This document shows, piece after piece, positions 35,381 through 44,663 of a stretch of DNA of 64,000 bases. Made by a program: the position numbers and the translations under genes. The stretch lies in contig NC_005125.1 of assembly GCF_000011385.1 (NCBI RefSeq), positions 434,001-498,000 of the forward strand. The letters run 5' to 3'. How positions within the stretch are numbered: the stretch's first letter is position 1; each line of letters starts with the position of its first letter. Below the pieces are notes generated by a model. That model was not told the origin of the DNA. It worked only from the letters and a program-made list of their open reading frames with translations, and did not search any database. Origin of the DNA: Gloeobacter violaceus PCC 7421 (GTDB taxonomy: Bacteria; Cyanobacteriota; Cyanobacteriia; Gloeobacterales; Gloeobacteraceae).

Positions 35381-35743
35381 ATGGCACCCGAGGAAAACCC
35401 GAGCCCCACGGAGAGCACCCCACCACCACCGGAGGCCGCTCCCCCCGGCGCCGAATCGAAAGCCAGTGTCCAGGAGCGCCTCGATCGGGCGCTGCACGAG
35501 GCGGCGCGCAAGCTCGAAGAGACCGCCGAGCAGTTCGAGCGCCTGGGTTCCCAGGGCACCAAGGCAAGCGAATACTCCCAAAAAGTCGCCTCGCAACTGC
35601 GCACGGGCGCGCGCTACTTAGAAGGCGCCGAAGTCGACGATCTGTTGGAGCGCACCCGCTCGACCGTCCGGCGCTATCCGGTGGCGAGCCTCGGGATCGC
35701 CTTTGGAGTCGGCTTTGTCCTGGCCCGCTTGCTCAAACGCTAG
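35381..35743 (+). CDS. Small membrane-anchored stress-type protein (YqjD/ElaB/DUF883-like)
   Basis: A 120-residue protein: Pro/Glu-rich N-terminus, amphipathic helical middle (about 30-90) and one C-terminal membrane helix (YPVASLGIAFGVGFVLARLLKR), the usual ending of DUF883 proteins. The ATG at 35381 has GAGGAG seven bases upstream; an earlier GTG is less suitable. It is the first of three small membrane-protein genes, an arrangement like yqjD-yqjE-yqjK of enterobacteria, where such proteins associate with ribosomes or membranes in stationary phase. Function here is inferred from architecture only. Confidence 0.78.
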   Translation: MAPEENPSPTESTPPPPEAAPPGAESKASVQERLDRALHEAARKLEETAEQFERLGSQGTKASEYSQKVASQLRTGARYLEGAEVDDLLERTRSTVRRYPVASLGIAFGVGFVLARLLKR

Positions 35744-35756
35744 GAGAGACGGGTCC

Positions 35757-36134
35757 ATGCGCCAGAGCGAACCGAGCCTCAAAGATCTGCTGACCGAACT
35801 GGTGGGCCAGTTCGAGCAATTGGTAGTCCAGCACATTCGCCTGGCTCGGCAGGAGTTCACCGCCGACGGCCAGAAGCTGGCCTTCCACGCGGGCGGGGTC
35901 GTGCTCGGGCTGCTCCTGTTGGTGCTCGGCATGGCCTTTGCCGGGGTGGCCCTGCTGGTCGGATTGCAACTGGTGCTACCGACCTGGGCGGCGGCGATCG
36001 TTGTTGCTTTGCTGTTTTTAAGTAGCGGCAGCCTCATCGCGGCGGGGTCAATGCGCAACCTCAAGCGCAACAGCCCGGGGCGGGCCATCGAAGAAGCGCA
36101 GGAGACGATCACATGGCTGATTCGCAGGAAGTAA
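35757..36134 (+). CDS. Holin-superfamily membrane protein (YqjE-like)
   Basis: A 125-residue protein starting 13 bases after its neighbour. A helical N-terminus (LLTELVGQFEQLVVQHIRLARQEF) precedes two long membrane helices (GGVVLGLLLLVLGMAFAGVALLVG and AAIVVALLFLSSGSLIAAGS). This pattern is that of the YqjE / putative actinobacterial holin-X family. Nothing suggests lysis. Its end overlaps the next gene by 22 bases. Confidence 0.8.
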   Translation: MRQSEPSLKDLLTELVGQFEQLVVQHIRLARQEFTADGQKLAFHAGGVVLGLLLLVLGMAFAGVALLVGLQLVLPTWAAAIVVALLFLSSGSLIAAGSMRNLKRNSPGRAIEEAQETITWLIRRK

Positions 36135-36523
36135 CCGTGGCCGCCAACGGCAAACCGGCCCCCTCCGGGGCGCCCGAGACCGCACCGCTTGCCGAGGCGG
36201 ACCTGCAGCGCACCCGCGAGCGCATCGCCCAGACCGCCAGCGCCATCGAACAGCGCGTCAAAGCAGATCTCAACTGGCGCACCTGGGTGAATCGCTACCC
36301 CCTGGGCGCCGTGGGCGTGGCCGCCGCCGCCGGAGCCCTGGTCGCCTTGGGCCTGCCCGGGGGGAGCAAGCGCAGAGCAAACCGCGACGAAGTGATCGCC
36401 CGGGAGGTGGGCAAAAGTTCGCTCGTCGCCTCGGTAGTCTCGACAGTGGCCACCCTCGCCCTGCGCGAGGGAGCCCGCATCGTCGTCGAGCGGTTTCTAG
36501 GCGACGGCAAAAAGCCTGAATAG
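36113..36523 (+). CDS. DUF3618-like membrane-associated protein
   Basis: A 136-residue protein, third of the small cassette, overlapping its neighbour by 22 bases. Motifs are LQRTRERIAQTASAIEQRV (the helix typical of DUF3618 proteins), a short hydrophobic stretch (PLGAVGVAAAAGALVALGL) and a C-terminal amphipathic region (ATLALREGARIVVERFLG). It converges on purS with one base between. Role unknown. Confidence 0.75.
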   Translation: MADSQEVTVAANGKPAPSGAPETAPLAEADLQRTRERIAQTASAIEQRVKADLNWRTWVNRYPLGAVGVAAAAGALVALGLPGGSKRRANRDEVIAREVGKSSLVASVVSTVATLALREGARIVVERFLGDGKKPE

Positions 36524-36790
36524 CTAGCGCCGGGCTGCTTCGAGGGCCACTACTTCGAATTTGTAGACTTCGATCACTGGGTTGGCGAGCATCTGATCAC
36601 AAAGGCGGTCGACCTGATGGCGCGCTTCGGCGTCGTTGTCCGCCTCCAGTTCGAGTTCGATGTACTTGCCGATGCGCACATTGGCGACGCTGGCGTACCC
36701 CAGTTGTTGCAGGCCGGAGCGCACCGCCACACCCGCCGGATCGAGAACGGAGGGACGCAGCGTTACCCGGATAGTTGCTTTGTAGTGCAT
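36524..36790 (-). CDS. purS: Phosphoribosylformylglycinamidine synthase, PurS subunit
   Basis: Small subunit of the purine-pathway FGAM synthase complex (PurS-PurQ-PurL). The protein is 88 residues. TIRVTLRPSVLDPAGVAVRSGL and YIELELEADNDAEAR are the PurS fold. The ATG at 36788-36790 gives normal length, while the longer frame adds unrelated residues. purQ and purL are not nearby. It lies in an interval between convergent and divergent neighbours and is probably transcribed alone. Confidence 0.93.
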   Translation of the reverse strand: MHYKATIRVTLRPSVLDPAGVAVRSGLQQLGYASVANVRIGKYIELELEADNDAEARHQVDRLCDQMLANPVIEVYKFEVVALEAARR

Positions 36791-36885
36791 ACGTCTGCTG
36801 CTTCGGCTGATTGTAGGGCCAATTTTAGCAATTCCACCCCCGCCGATATACTGTTTGAGCATCAGTAAGGAGAGACGGAGAGACG

Positions 36886-38256
36886 ATGAGTGCGCGATTG
36901 GCGGCGATTGTACTGGCGGCGGGCAAAGGCACCCGCATGCGCTCCACCCTGCCCAAGGTGCTGCATCCCCTGGCGGGCAGCACCATCCTCGAACGGGTGC
37001 TCGCCGCGTTGGGCGAACTTGCCTTGGCCGAATGCTTTATTGTCGTGGGTCAGGGGGCCGAGCTGGTGCGCGGGCGCATCGCCCGTCCGGGGGTCCAGTT
37101 TGTGGAGCAAACCGAACAGCGGGGCACCGGGCACGCCGTTCAGCAGGTGATCCCGCACCTGGAGGGCTTCGAGGGCGAAGTCCTGGTGCTCAACGGCGAC
37201 GCGCCGCTGTTGCGGCCCAGCACGGTCGCCCATCTGGTCGAAAAACACCGCAGCTTCGCGGCCGACGCCACGATTCTCGCCGCCCGGATCGCCGATCCGG
37301 GCGGCTATGGCCGGGTGTTCCTCGACGCCGATGGCCGGGTGCGCCAGGTGATCGAAGATCGCGATTGTACCGAGGAGCAGCGCCGCAACGACTTGATCAA
37401 CGGCGGAGTCTACTGCTTTCGGTGGCCTGCGCTGATGACGGTATTGCCTGCATTGAGCGCCGACAACGACCAGGGCGAGCTGTACCTGCCGGACGCACTG
37501 CCGATGCTCACCCACGTGCGCGCCGTCGCAGTGGAAGACCCCCAGGAGATCTTTGGAATCAACGACCGGCTGCAACTGTCCCAGGCGAGCCGCATCCTGA
37601 ATGAGCGCACGCTGGTGGGGTTGATGCTCTCGGGGGTGACCATCGTCGACCCGTTGCGGGTCACCATCGACGAGACCGTCGAAATCGAACCGGACGTGGT
37701 GATCGAGCCGGAGACCCACCTGCGCGGCGCCACCCGCATCGCCGGAGGCTGCCGCATCGGTCCCGGGACCCTGCTGGAAGATACGGTCGTGGGGGCGGGC
37801 ACCGAAATTCTGTACTCGGTCTTGCGCCGTTCGCGCGTGGGAGCGCACTCCACCATCGGTCCGTACTCACACCTGCGGCCCGGTGCCGATGTGGGCTCCC
37901 ACTGCCGGGTCGGCAACTACGTAGAAATCAAAAACGCCACCATCGGCGATCACACCAACGCGGCGCACCTGAGCTATGTGGGCGACGCAAGTGTCGGCGA
38001 GCGGGTCAACTTCGGCGCCGGCACGATCGTGGTTAACTACGACGGCAAACACAAGCACCGTACCGAAATCGGCGACGGGGTGCGTACCGGCGCCAACTCC
38101 TGCCTGGTGGCCCCGCTCAAGCTGGGCGACGGGGTGACCGTCGCCGCCGGCTCCACCGTCACCGAAGATGTGCCCTGCGGATTGGTGATTGCCCGCAGCC
38201 GCCAGGTGGTGAAGCCCGACTGGAAAGCGCCCTACGAGCGCACCGAGGATGGTTAG
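36886..38256 (+). CDS. glmU: Bifunctional UDP-GlcNAc pyrophosphorylase / GlcN-1-P N-acetyltransferase
   Basis: Makes UDP-N-acetylglucosamine for peptidoglycan, lipid A and polysaccharides. The protein is 456 residues. The N-terminal uridylyltransferase has [18 protein letters not shown] (residues about 11-28), and the C-terminal left-handed beta-helix acetyltransferase has hexapeptide repeats, with [21 protein letters not shown] and [13 protein letters not shown]. Both activities look intact. GGAGAGACG precedes the ATG. Its end overlaps surE on the other strand by four bases. Confidence 0.96.
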   Translation: MSARLAAIVLAAGKGTRMRSTLPKVLHPLAGSTILERVLAALGELALAECFIVVGQGAELVRGRIARPGVQFVEQTEQRGTGHAVQQVIPHLEGFEGEVLVLNGDAPLLRPSTVAHLVEKHRSFAADATILAARIADPGGYGRVFLDADGRVRQVIEDRDCTEEQRRNDLINGGVYCFRWPALMTVLPALSADNDQGELYLPDALPMLTHVRAVAVEDPQEIFGINDRLQLSQASRILNERTLVGLMLSGVTIVDPLRVTIDETVEIEPDVVIEPETHLRGATRIAGGCRIGPGTLLEDTVVGAGTEILYSVLRRSRVGAHSTIGPYSHLRPGADVGSHCRVGNYVEIKNATIGDHTNAAHLSYVGDASVGERVNFGAGTIVVNYDGKHKHRTEIGDGVRTGANSCLVAPLKLGDGVTVAAGSTVTEDVPCGLVIARSRQVVKPDWKAPYERTEDG

Positions 38257-39044
38257 CCGCCCGCCAGGGGATCAAAGATTTTCTCCCACTGCCGGGCGCC
38301 CAGTAATCCGATCCCCGGTTCGTAGGTGAGGTCGTACTTGAGCGGGGTGATCGCGATACACCCCTCGCCCACGGCGACCACGTCGCTGTCGGGGGCTTCC
38401 TCCGATTCGATCACTTCTCCGGCCAACCAGTAATAGTTGACCCCGCGCGGATCGACGCGCTTGACGAACTGGTCGCGGTAGCGGCGCATTCCCAGACGGC
38501 AGACGCGCGCGCCGAGGATCTCACTTTCCGGAAGGGCCGGCACATTGACGTTGAGCAAGAACGCCTCCGGCAGCGGCTGCACCTCCAGAGCCCGCACAAA
38601 GCGCACCAAAAAATCGGCCGCCGGCTGAAAGTCGCAGCGGACGCGGCTTGCGAGCGAAACGGCAATGCTCGGCAAGCCTTCGATCGTCCCTTCCATGGCC
38701 GCCGAGACCGTGCCCGAGTACAGGACATCCGAACCCAAATTCGCTCCGCAGTTGATCCCCGAGACCACCAGATCGGGCCGTTCGCCCAGCAGCGCGTCAA
38801 GACCCAGCTTCACCGAGTCGGAGGGGGTGCCGTTGATTGCCCAGGCCGCCAGTCCCGGCTCGAAGAGGTTTTCGACCGCTTCGGCGCGCAGGGGCTTGTG
38901 CATCGTGAGGGCGTGGCCCGTGGCCGAGCGCTCGCGATCCGGGCAGACCACCGTCACGGTATGACCGGCACGATGGAGGGTATTGGCCAGGGTGCGGATA
39001 CCCTGGGCGAGGATGCCGTCGTCGTTGCTGACAAGAATGCGCAT
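38253..39044 (-). CDS. surE: 5'/3'-nucleotidase SurE
   Basis: Phosphatase for nucleoside monophosphates and polyphosphates, often linked to stress survival. The protein is 263 residues. [16 protein letters not shown] at the N-terminus contributes the metal-binding aspartates, and [13 protein letters not shown] carries the conserved asparagine. Family length is normal. It converges on glmU with a four-base overlap. Confidence 0.94.
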   Translation of the reverse strand: MRILVSNDDGILAQGIRTLANTLHRAGHTVTVVCPDRERSATGHALTMHKPLRAEAVENLFEPGLAAWAINGTPSDSVKLGLDALLGERPDLVVSGINCGANLGSDVLYSGTVSAAMEGTIEGLPSIAVSLASRVRCDFQPAADFLVRFVRALEVQPLPEAFLLNVNVPALPESEILGARVCRLGMRRYRDQFVKRVDPRGVNYYWLAGEVIESEEAPDSDVVAVGEGCIAITPLKYDLTYEPGIGLLGARQWEKIFDPLAGG

Positions 39045-39209
39045 GGCTCTATTATTTCATCCCCCGCCCCGACCACCGCGCGTTGCCAGAACACCGTAAA
39101 TGTCAGCATGCCGGCGACACATCGCTCGCCCGTTGCCTGCGCATCGCCTGTAATGCAGGTGATGCCACCCATTCGGTCACCGCATGCGTGTGGGCGCTCC
39201 CTGACTATT

Positions 39210-39242
39210 GTTAACCTTGCCTTAATCGAATTTCGTTACCCT
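39210..39242 (+). promoter_or_regulatory. Pho-box-like direct repeats upstream of pstS
   Basis: GTTAACCT (39210-39217) and CTTAATCG (39221-39228) fit the cyanobacterial Pho-box half-site PyTTAAPyPy at the usual 11-base step. A third related site, GTTACCCT (39235-39242), is three bases out of step. This predicts binding of an SphR/PhoB-type regulator when phosphate is low. Confidence 0.65.
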
Positions 39243-39306
39243 GGGGGCGCTCAGTGTTTACTGTGCTGGACAACAACGTTCCCCAGACAAAAAAGGTTGA
39301 GAACCT

Positions 39307-40350
39307 ATGCAGACCAACAAGTGGACCCGCAGGGCTTTTGTTTCGGTAGTGGCTCTGGCTTCACTCGCTTCTCCCCTGTTGACGCAGGTCGCCCACGCCC
39401 TGACCCTCAGCGGCGCCGGCGCAACGTTCCCGCAGCCACTCTATGAAAAGTGGTTCTTCGAGTACAACAAGAAGAACCCCGATGTCAAAATCAACTACCA
39501 GGGCATCGGCAGCGGCGGCGGCATCAACCAGATCACCAACAAGACGGTTGATTTCGGCGCTTCCGACGCGGCAATGAACGACGAGCAGCTCGCCAAGGTC
39601 GGCGGCTCCTCGAAGATGCTGATGCTGCCCATGACCGCCGGTGCAGTGGCTATCACCTTTAACGTGCCCGGTGTGAAGTCGGGTTTGCGGATCACCCGCG
39701 TGGCTTTGACCGATATTTTTCTGGGCAAGGTCACCAAGTGGAACGACCCGGCCATCGCCTCGGTCAACCGCGACGTCAAGCTGCCGGATTTGCCCATCGC
39801 CGTGGTGCGCCGCTCCGACAGCTCCGGTACGACCTTTATCTTCACCAACCACCTGTCGGCGATCAAATCCTCGGATTGGTCCGAGAAAGTCGGCAAGGGC
39901 ACCTCGGTGAACTGGCCCACCGGCATCGGCGCCAAGGGCAACCAGGGCGTCTCCGCCCAGGTCCAGCAGACTCCCGGTGCGATTGGCTATGTCGAGTACG
40001 CCTACGCCACCGAGAACAACCTGCCGGTGGCCGCGGTCGAAAACCGCGAAGGCAAGTTCGTGCTGCCGACGGTCAAGGCGACCGAGACCGCCCTCGACGG
40101 GACCAAGTACCCCGAAAATTTCCGCGTCTTCATCGAAGATCCGGACGGGGCCGGTTCCTATCCGATCGTGGGCCTCACCTGGCTGCTGGTGTACAAAGAA
40201 GGCAACGACAAGGCCAAGGCCGCTGAACTGAAGAAGTTCGTCAACTGGGCCTTGACCGAGGGGCAACAGTACGTCGAGCCCCTCAAGTACACCCCGCTGC
40301 CTGCCGCCGTCTCCAAAAACGTGATCAAGGCGGCCGAGCAGATCAAGTAA
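39307..40350 (+). CDS. pstS: Phosphate ABC transporter substrate-binding protein
   Basis: Periplasmic phosphate binder of 347 residues. The export signal has two adjacent arginines (KWTRRAFVSV) before a hydrophobic core and ends near AHA. The TRRxFV pattern is close to a twin-arginine motif, although most PstS proteins use Sec. The binding loops GAGATFPQPLYEKWF, GSGGGINQITNKTVDFGASD and RSDSSGTTFIFTNHL are typical. It is first in pstSCAB and lies 65 bases downstream of Pho-box-like repeats, so it should be induced by phosphate limitation. Confidence 0.95.
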   Translation: MQTNKWTRRAFVSVVALASLASPLLTQVAHALTLSGAGATFPQPLYEKWFFEYNKKNPDVKINYQGIGSGGGINQITNKTVDFGASDAAMNDEQLAKVGGSSKMLMLPMTAGAVAITFNVPGVKSGLRITRVALTDIFLGKVTKWNDPAIASVNRDVKLPDLPIAVVRRSDSSGTTFIFTNHLSAIKSSDWSEKVGKGTSVNWPTGIGAKGNQGVSAQVQQTPGAIGYVEYAYATENNLPVAAVENREGKFVLPTVKATETALDGTKYPENFRVFIEDPDGAGSYPIVGLTWLLVYKEGNDKAKAAELKKFVNWALTEGQQYVEPLKYTPLPAAVSKNVIKAAEQIK

Positions 40351-40385
40351 ACATCCACCGACCATTTGCCATTCCAAGAAGGGTT

Positions 40386-41363
40386 ATGCAGACGCAACCA
40401 TCGAACCAGCTCGAAGCTCCCGAGAACCTGACCGCCGGCGGGGGTTCTTTACAACCCGACACCATTGCCCGCGGTGTGTTCCTGGTGGCGGCCCTGGCTG
40501 TCGTCGGCACCCTCTTCTGGATGGCGTTCGTGGTCGCCCGCGACGCACTGCCCGCCATCTCCAAATTCGGCCTCGGTTTTCTGGTCAACTCGACCTGGGA
40601 TCCGGTCGTCGAGGAGTTTGGCGGGCTCACTTTCGTCTTTGGGACAGTCGCCAGTTCCGCCATCGCCATGCTCCTGGCGGTGCCGGTGGGCCTTGGAATC
40701 GCGATTTTCTTGACCGAGGACTTTCTGCCGGAGTGGGTTCTCACTCCCATCGCCTTTATGGTCGAGTTGCTCGCCGCCATCCCGAGTGTCGTCTACGGAC
40801 TGTGGGGCATCTTCGTGATGATCCCGATCGTCCGTGCGGTCGAAACGTTTTTAAATCAAACCCTGGGCTGGATCCAGATTGGCGGCAAATCGATCTTCGG
40901 TGTGCCCTACGGGCCGGGCCTGCTCACGGCGGGCATACTTTTGGCCATTATGATTTTGCCCACCATCGCCTCCATTAGCCGCGATGTGCTCAGGGCGATC
41001 CCGCGCAGTCTGCGCAACGGCTCGCTGGCCCTCGGCGCCACCCGCTGGGAGACGATTTTCCGGGTGCTCCTGCCTGCGGCCTCCTCGGGGGTCGTCGGCG
41101 CCTGTATCCTGGGCCTTGGCCGCGCCCTGGGCGAGACGATGGCCGTCACCATGGTCATCGGCAACACGCCGCAAATCGACACGTCGATCTTTGCCCCTGC
41201 CTACACGATTGCTGCTTTGCTTGCCAACGAGTTCGCCGAGGCCAACACCCCGGTGCACATCGGCGCGCTGTTTTTCGCAGCTCTGCTGCTGTTTGTGATC
41301 ACGCTGTTGGTCAATGTCGTCGCTGAGTTGATCGTGCGCAGAGTCTCGCTGGAGCGCAACTAA
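40386..41363 (+). CDS. pstC: Phosphate ABC transporter permease PstC
   Basis: Inner-membrane permease of 325 residues with about six helices. The EAA loop region (SISRDVLRAIPRSLRNGSLALGATRWETI) contacts the ATPase. It partners PstA; the next gene starts six bases after its stop. The N-terminal 35 residues are polar and cytosolic. Confidence 0.95.
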   Translation: MQTQPSNQLEAPENLTAGGGSLQPDTIARGVFLVAALAVVGTLFWMAFVVARDALPAISKFGLGFLVNSTWDPVVEEFGGLTFVFGTVASSAIAMLLAVPVGLGIAIFLTEDFLPEWVLTPIAFMVELLAAIPSVVYGLWGIFVMIPIVRAVETFLNQTLGWIQIGGKSIFGVPYGPGLLTAGILLAIMILPTIASISRDVLRAIPRSLRNGSLALGATRWETIFRVLLPAASSGVVGACILGLGRALGETMAVTMVIGNTPQIDTSIFAPAYTIAALLANEFAEANTPVHIGALFFAALLLFVITLLVNVVAELIVRRVSLERN

Positions 41364-41369
41364 ACCGCC

Positions 41370-42257
41370 ATGACAACCTCCCTTAGGCCCGAACAGCCGG
41401 TTTCCGACGATCTGACAAGCCCGCTCGAACCGGGGCGGGCGCTGTTTACGACCAGCATGACCACCCTGTCGGTCGTCTTCACGTTCTTTGCGATCATCCC
41501 GCTTTTTTCGGTGCTGATCTACGTACTCATCCAGGGTTTCTCCTCCTTGAGCCCGGACATCTTCACCGAGTTGCCCGCCCCGGCCGGCACCCCCGGCGGC
41601 GGCTTCGGCAACGCCATTCAGGGCACGCTGCTGATGGTGGGCATTGCTGCACTGATCAGCGTCCCGTTTGGGGTACTTTCGGGTATTTTTCTTTCTGAGT
41701 ATGCCCGCGACGATCGGGGGATCATTGAAGTTGTCCGCTTCGGGGTCAACGTTCTGGCCGGTGTGCCTTCGATCGTGATCGGTGTATTCGCCTACGGCGT
41801 GGTGGTGCTCTCCACCAAGACCTTCTCGGCTTACGCGGGAGGCTTCGCCCTCGCCATCTTGATGCTGCCCATCATCGTGCGCACGACCGAAGAGGCGCTC
41901 AAACTAGTGCCCTGGGAATTGCGCCTGGGCTCGCTGGGACTGGGAGCCGATCGCTTCAACACGATCGCCCGGGTGATCGTCCCGGCGGCCCTGCCGGGGA
42001 TCATCACCGGCGTGATGCTCGCGGTCTCCCGCGCCGCCGGTGAGACGGCGCCGCTGCTGTTTACCGCGCTGTTCAGCCAGTACTGGATTGACAAGGTGGG
42101 CCAGCCGACCGCTTCGCTGGCGGTGTTAATCTTTAACTACGCGACCACACCCTACGCAGATCTGCAACGCAAGGCGTGGGGAGCTTCCCTCCTGCTACTG
42201 ATCTTGGTGCTGGCCATCAGCATCATCTCCCGTTATGTCTTCCGTCGTCGTTTCTAA
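41370..42257 (+). CDS. pstA: Phosphate ABC transporter permease PstA
   Basis: Second permease subunit, 295 residues, about six helices. Its EAA loop is [25 protein letters not shown]. The family fold and the gene order pstS-C-A-B confirm the call. pstB starts 17 bases downstream. Confidence 0.95.
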   Translation: MTTSLRPEQPVSDDLTSPLEPGRALFTTSMTTLSVVFTFFAIIPLFSVLIYVLIQGFSSLSPDIFTELPAPAGTPGGGFGNAIQGTLLMVGIAALISVPFGVLSGIFLSEYARDDRGIIEVVRFGVNVLAGVPSIVIGVFAYGVVVLSTKTFSAYAGGFALAILMLPIIVRTTEEALKLVPWELRLGSLGLGADRFNTIARVIVPAALPGIITGVMLAVSRAAGETAPLLFTALFSQYWIDKVGQPTASLAVLIFNYATTPYADLQRKAWGASLLLLILVLAISIISRYVFRRRF

Positions 42258-42274
42258 ATTGGGATATTTCCGCA

Positions 42275-43081
42275 ATGAGCAGTGAGCAGCTTCAAGCCGA
42301 TCAGGTGCCCACCAAGGCCGGTATCGCCTACAAAGTGCGCAACATGGCCTTTTTCTACGGCACCAAGAAGGCCCTCGATAATATCAGCGTCGATCTTCCC
42401 GCCAAGTCGGTCACGGCGATTATCGGCCCCTCCGGCTGTGGCAAATCCACCTTTATCAAGGCCCTCAACCGCATCGCCGAGGCGGAGACCAAGGTACGCA
42501 TCGACGGGCAAATCGAACTGTTCGGTCAAAACATTTACGATCCCAAAGTCAACATCACCCGTCTGCGCCGCCGCGTCGGCATGGTCTTCCAGCGGCCCAA
42601 CCCGTTTCCGATGACCATCTACGACAACATCACCTACGGGCCGCGGGTGTTTGGATTTAAGGGCAACTACGACGAAATCGTCGAGACGAGCCTGCGCAGA
42701 GCCGCCCTCTGGAACGAAGTCAAAGACAAAGTCAAGACTTCGGCCCTCGGTCTTTCGGGCGGCCAGCAGCAGCGCCTGTGCATCGCACGCTCCCTAGCGG
42801 TCAATCCCGACGTGCTCTTGATGGACGAACCGTGCTCAGCCCTCGACCCGATCGCTACGCTGCGCATCGAAGAACTCATCGAGACGCTGCGCGATCAGTT
42901 CACGATCATCATCGTGACCCACAACATGCAGCAGGCGGGCCGCGTCTCCCAGAACACCCTCTTTTTCAACACCGACGAGAGCCGCATCGGCCAACTGGTC
43001 GAAAATGGTCCCACCAAGGAGATCTTCTTTTCTCCCAAGGACAAGCGCACCGAAGATTACATTTCCGGCCGCTTCGGTTGA
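42275..43081 (+). CDS. pstB: Phosphate ABC transporter ATP-binding protein
   Basis: ATPase of the Pst importer, 268 residues from the ATG at 42275; a 33-codon upstream extension overlaps pstA. Walker A is [16 protein letters not shown], the signature is [17 protein letters not shown], and Walker B is [12 protein letters not shown]. The last residues [18 protein letters not shown] are the PstB hallmark. No phoU follows; the operon seems to end at the terminator 30 bases downstream. Confidence 0.96.
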   Translation: MSSEQLQADQVPTKAGIAYKVRNMAFFYGTKKALDNISVDLPAKSVTAIIGPSGCGKSTFIKALNRIAEAETKVRIDGQIELFGQNIYDPKVNITRLRRRVGMVFQRPNPFPMTIYDNITYGPRVFGFKGNYDEIVETSLRRAALWNEVKDKVKTSALGLSGGQQQRLCIARSLAVNPDVLLMDEPCSALDPIATLRIEELIETLRDQFTIIIVTHNMQQAGRVSQNTLFFNTDESRIGQLVENGPTKEIFFSPKDKRTEDYISGRFG

Positions 43082-43111
43082 TTCACACCGCCTAGAGTTC
43101 ACAATCTATGG

Positions 43112-43162
43112 CCGAGGCCCGTTTTTGTTTTCAAGAACGGGCCTCTGAGTCGGTTATTTTTT
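43112..43162 (+). terminator. Intrinsic terminator after pstB
   Basis: GAGGCCCGTT (43115-43124) pairs perfectly with AACGGGCCTC (43136-43145), and TTATTTTTT follows nine bases later. The T-rich end already overlaps the last codons of the convergent Xer-like gene. Confidence 0.78.
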
Positions 43163-44002
43163 GTGCAGACCGCTGCGCGGATGGGCCAGATCGTAGACGC
43201 GCCGAAGGCCTTGGGCGACGGTGGGTTGTCGGCCTGCAGCGGCCTGAGTCGAGCGCAGGCCTAGCAGCGCCTGCACGTCTACCGGATCGGTTCCCCCCTC
43301 CAGCAGGTGGGCGGCGTAGCTGTTGCGCAGCTGCTGTGCAGTGACTCCGTAGCGGGACAGGTATGCCTGCAGGGCACGCACGCTCAACCGATGGCCGCGC
43401 CGAGAGACAAACAAAGCCCGCTCGGCAATGCCGGCCGCCAAACCTGGCCTGCCACACCGAAGGTAGTCGAGGAGGGCGGCATACAAGCGCGGATCCAGCA
43501 GGACGTCGCGCTGCGGCAGCCGCCACAGCCCGCGCTCCCAGTCCAGGTTCTCCAGGTTGGCTGCACTCACCTCCGCCGAACGCAATCCACCCGCATACAG
43601 GGCCAGGATCAAGGCCCGATGGCATACACCGCAGGCGTCATCGCCCACCGCACCCAGCAGGGCTTCCAATTGCTGCGGGCGCAACGGCGGCGGCCCGGGC
43701 ACACGCGAGGTCTCTGTGGGCAAAGCCGCCGCCGGATCGGCAGCGATGACGCCCTGCCGGTGCAAATACCCATAGAACACCCGCAGGCTGCTGCGCTTGC
43801 GACGCAACGTGCCGTGGCCGATCCCCCGCTCGCCAAGCTGGACAAGATAGCTTCGCAACTGCTCCGGCCGCGCTGCGAGGGGATTGGCCGTTTGGAGATA
43901 GCCGAACCATTGCTTGAGATCGCAGCGGTAGGCCCGGCAGGTGGCAGGCTGCAGCCGACGCTCGCGCTCCAGATAATCCCAAAAGTCGTCGAGGCAACTC
44001 AC
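43154..44002 (-). CDS. Xer-family recombinase homologue lacking catalytic residues
   Basis: A 282-residue protein with the XerC/XerD layout: SAM-like core-binding domain (residues 1-85) and a catalytic-type domain. The first arginine is present (LYAGGLRSAEV). Other active-site positions have changed compared with E. coli XerD. The beta-hairpin lysine is missing (RLPQRDVLL). H-x-x-R reads TAQQLR, with Gln for His. LLGH reads LLGL. The TQIYTH tyrosine stretch reads STQAAAG, so no tyrosine occupies the nucleophile position. The C-terminal RRVYDLAHPR is normal. DNA binding may persist, but strand exchange is unlikely. A true XerC/D pair is expected elsewhere in the chromosome. Confidence 0.82.
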   Translation of the reverse strand: MSCLDDFWDYLERERRLQPATCRAYRCDLKQWFGYLQTANPLAARPEQLRSYLVQLGERGIGHGTLRRKRSSLRVFYGYLHRQGVIAADPAAALPTETSRVPGPPPLRPQQLEALLGAVGDDACGVCHRALILALYAGGLRSAEVSAANLENLDWERGLWRLPQRDVLLDPRLYAALLDYLRCGRPGLAAGIAERALFVSRRGHRLSVRALQAYLSRYGVTAQQLRNSYAAHLLEGGTDPVDVQALLGLRSTQAAAGRQPTVAQGLRRVYDLAHPRSGLHKK

Positions 44003-44017
44003 GCCCGCCCCATCTGC

Positions 44018-44497
44018 TCAAACCAGCGTTTTGTGGGTGTGGCTGTGCTGCTTGACGTTGTCGCTGTCGCTGATCAGCCTTTCTCCTCCCAGAATGCGGC
44101 GAAAGGCAGGATCATAATGGAGCCTGAATTGCCCGGTCTCGGGAGTGCAAACCTCCCCCACAGGCACCAAGCGCAGGTCGCTTTTGGCTTTGTAGGTGCG
44201 GGCAGCCGCCTGGGTGCGGCCCAGAAAATCGTGGCAGACATGGGCATCTTCGCCCAGAATGTCCGTGGGCAGCACCGGGCGCTGATCAACAATGACCGCA
44301 CCGAGAGTGGTGGCATAAATCTTGAGATAGGAGGTACGGTTGCCGCGGCTCATCGCCTCGAGCGCGGTCGCCGGGATAGGCTCCACCACCCGCACGGGAT
44401 CGGTTTTGCCCTCCGCATTCTTTTGGTAGCACAGAGCCACTCCCACAACCACATAGTCCATGGCGCTCAAGTGTGCCAGTTGCTGGGTGTAGCTCAC
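44018..44497 (-). CDS. Conserved protein of unknown function (159 aa)
   Basis: Not a family I can name. A soluble 159-residue protein without signal peptide or membrane segment. It opens MSYTQQLAHLSAMDYVVVGV, has an Ala-rich centre (PATALEAMSRGNRTSYL) and later DFLGRTQAAARTYKAKSDL, with a His-rich end (KQHSHTHKTLV). It ends 15 bases before the Xer-like start, so the two may be co-transcribed. The composition and codon pattern look like those of the neighbouring genes. Confidence 0.7.
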   Translation of the reverse strand: MSYTQQLAHLSAMDYVVVGVALCYQKNAEGKTDPVRVVEPIPATALEAMSRGNRTSYLKIYATTLGAVIVDQRPVLPTDILGEDAHVCHDFLGRTQAAARTYKAKSDLRLVPVGEVCTPETGQFRLHYDPAFRRILGGERLISDSDNVKQHSHTHKTLV

Positions 44498-44663
44498 GGT
44501 TACCTCGCTTTTTGACCATTGCTTACGTACAGGATAGGACCGTTTGCTGTGCCTGCGGAGCGATCTTGAGGTTAACAGTATGTGTCATTTTGCTGCGGAC
44601 TATGGCGAAGCGTCCCGGACCGCTACTATATAAGGGCTGCCACCCTACAATTTCACTTTATCT

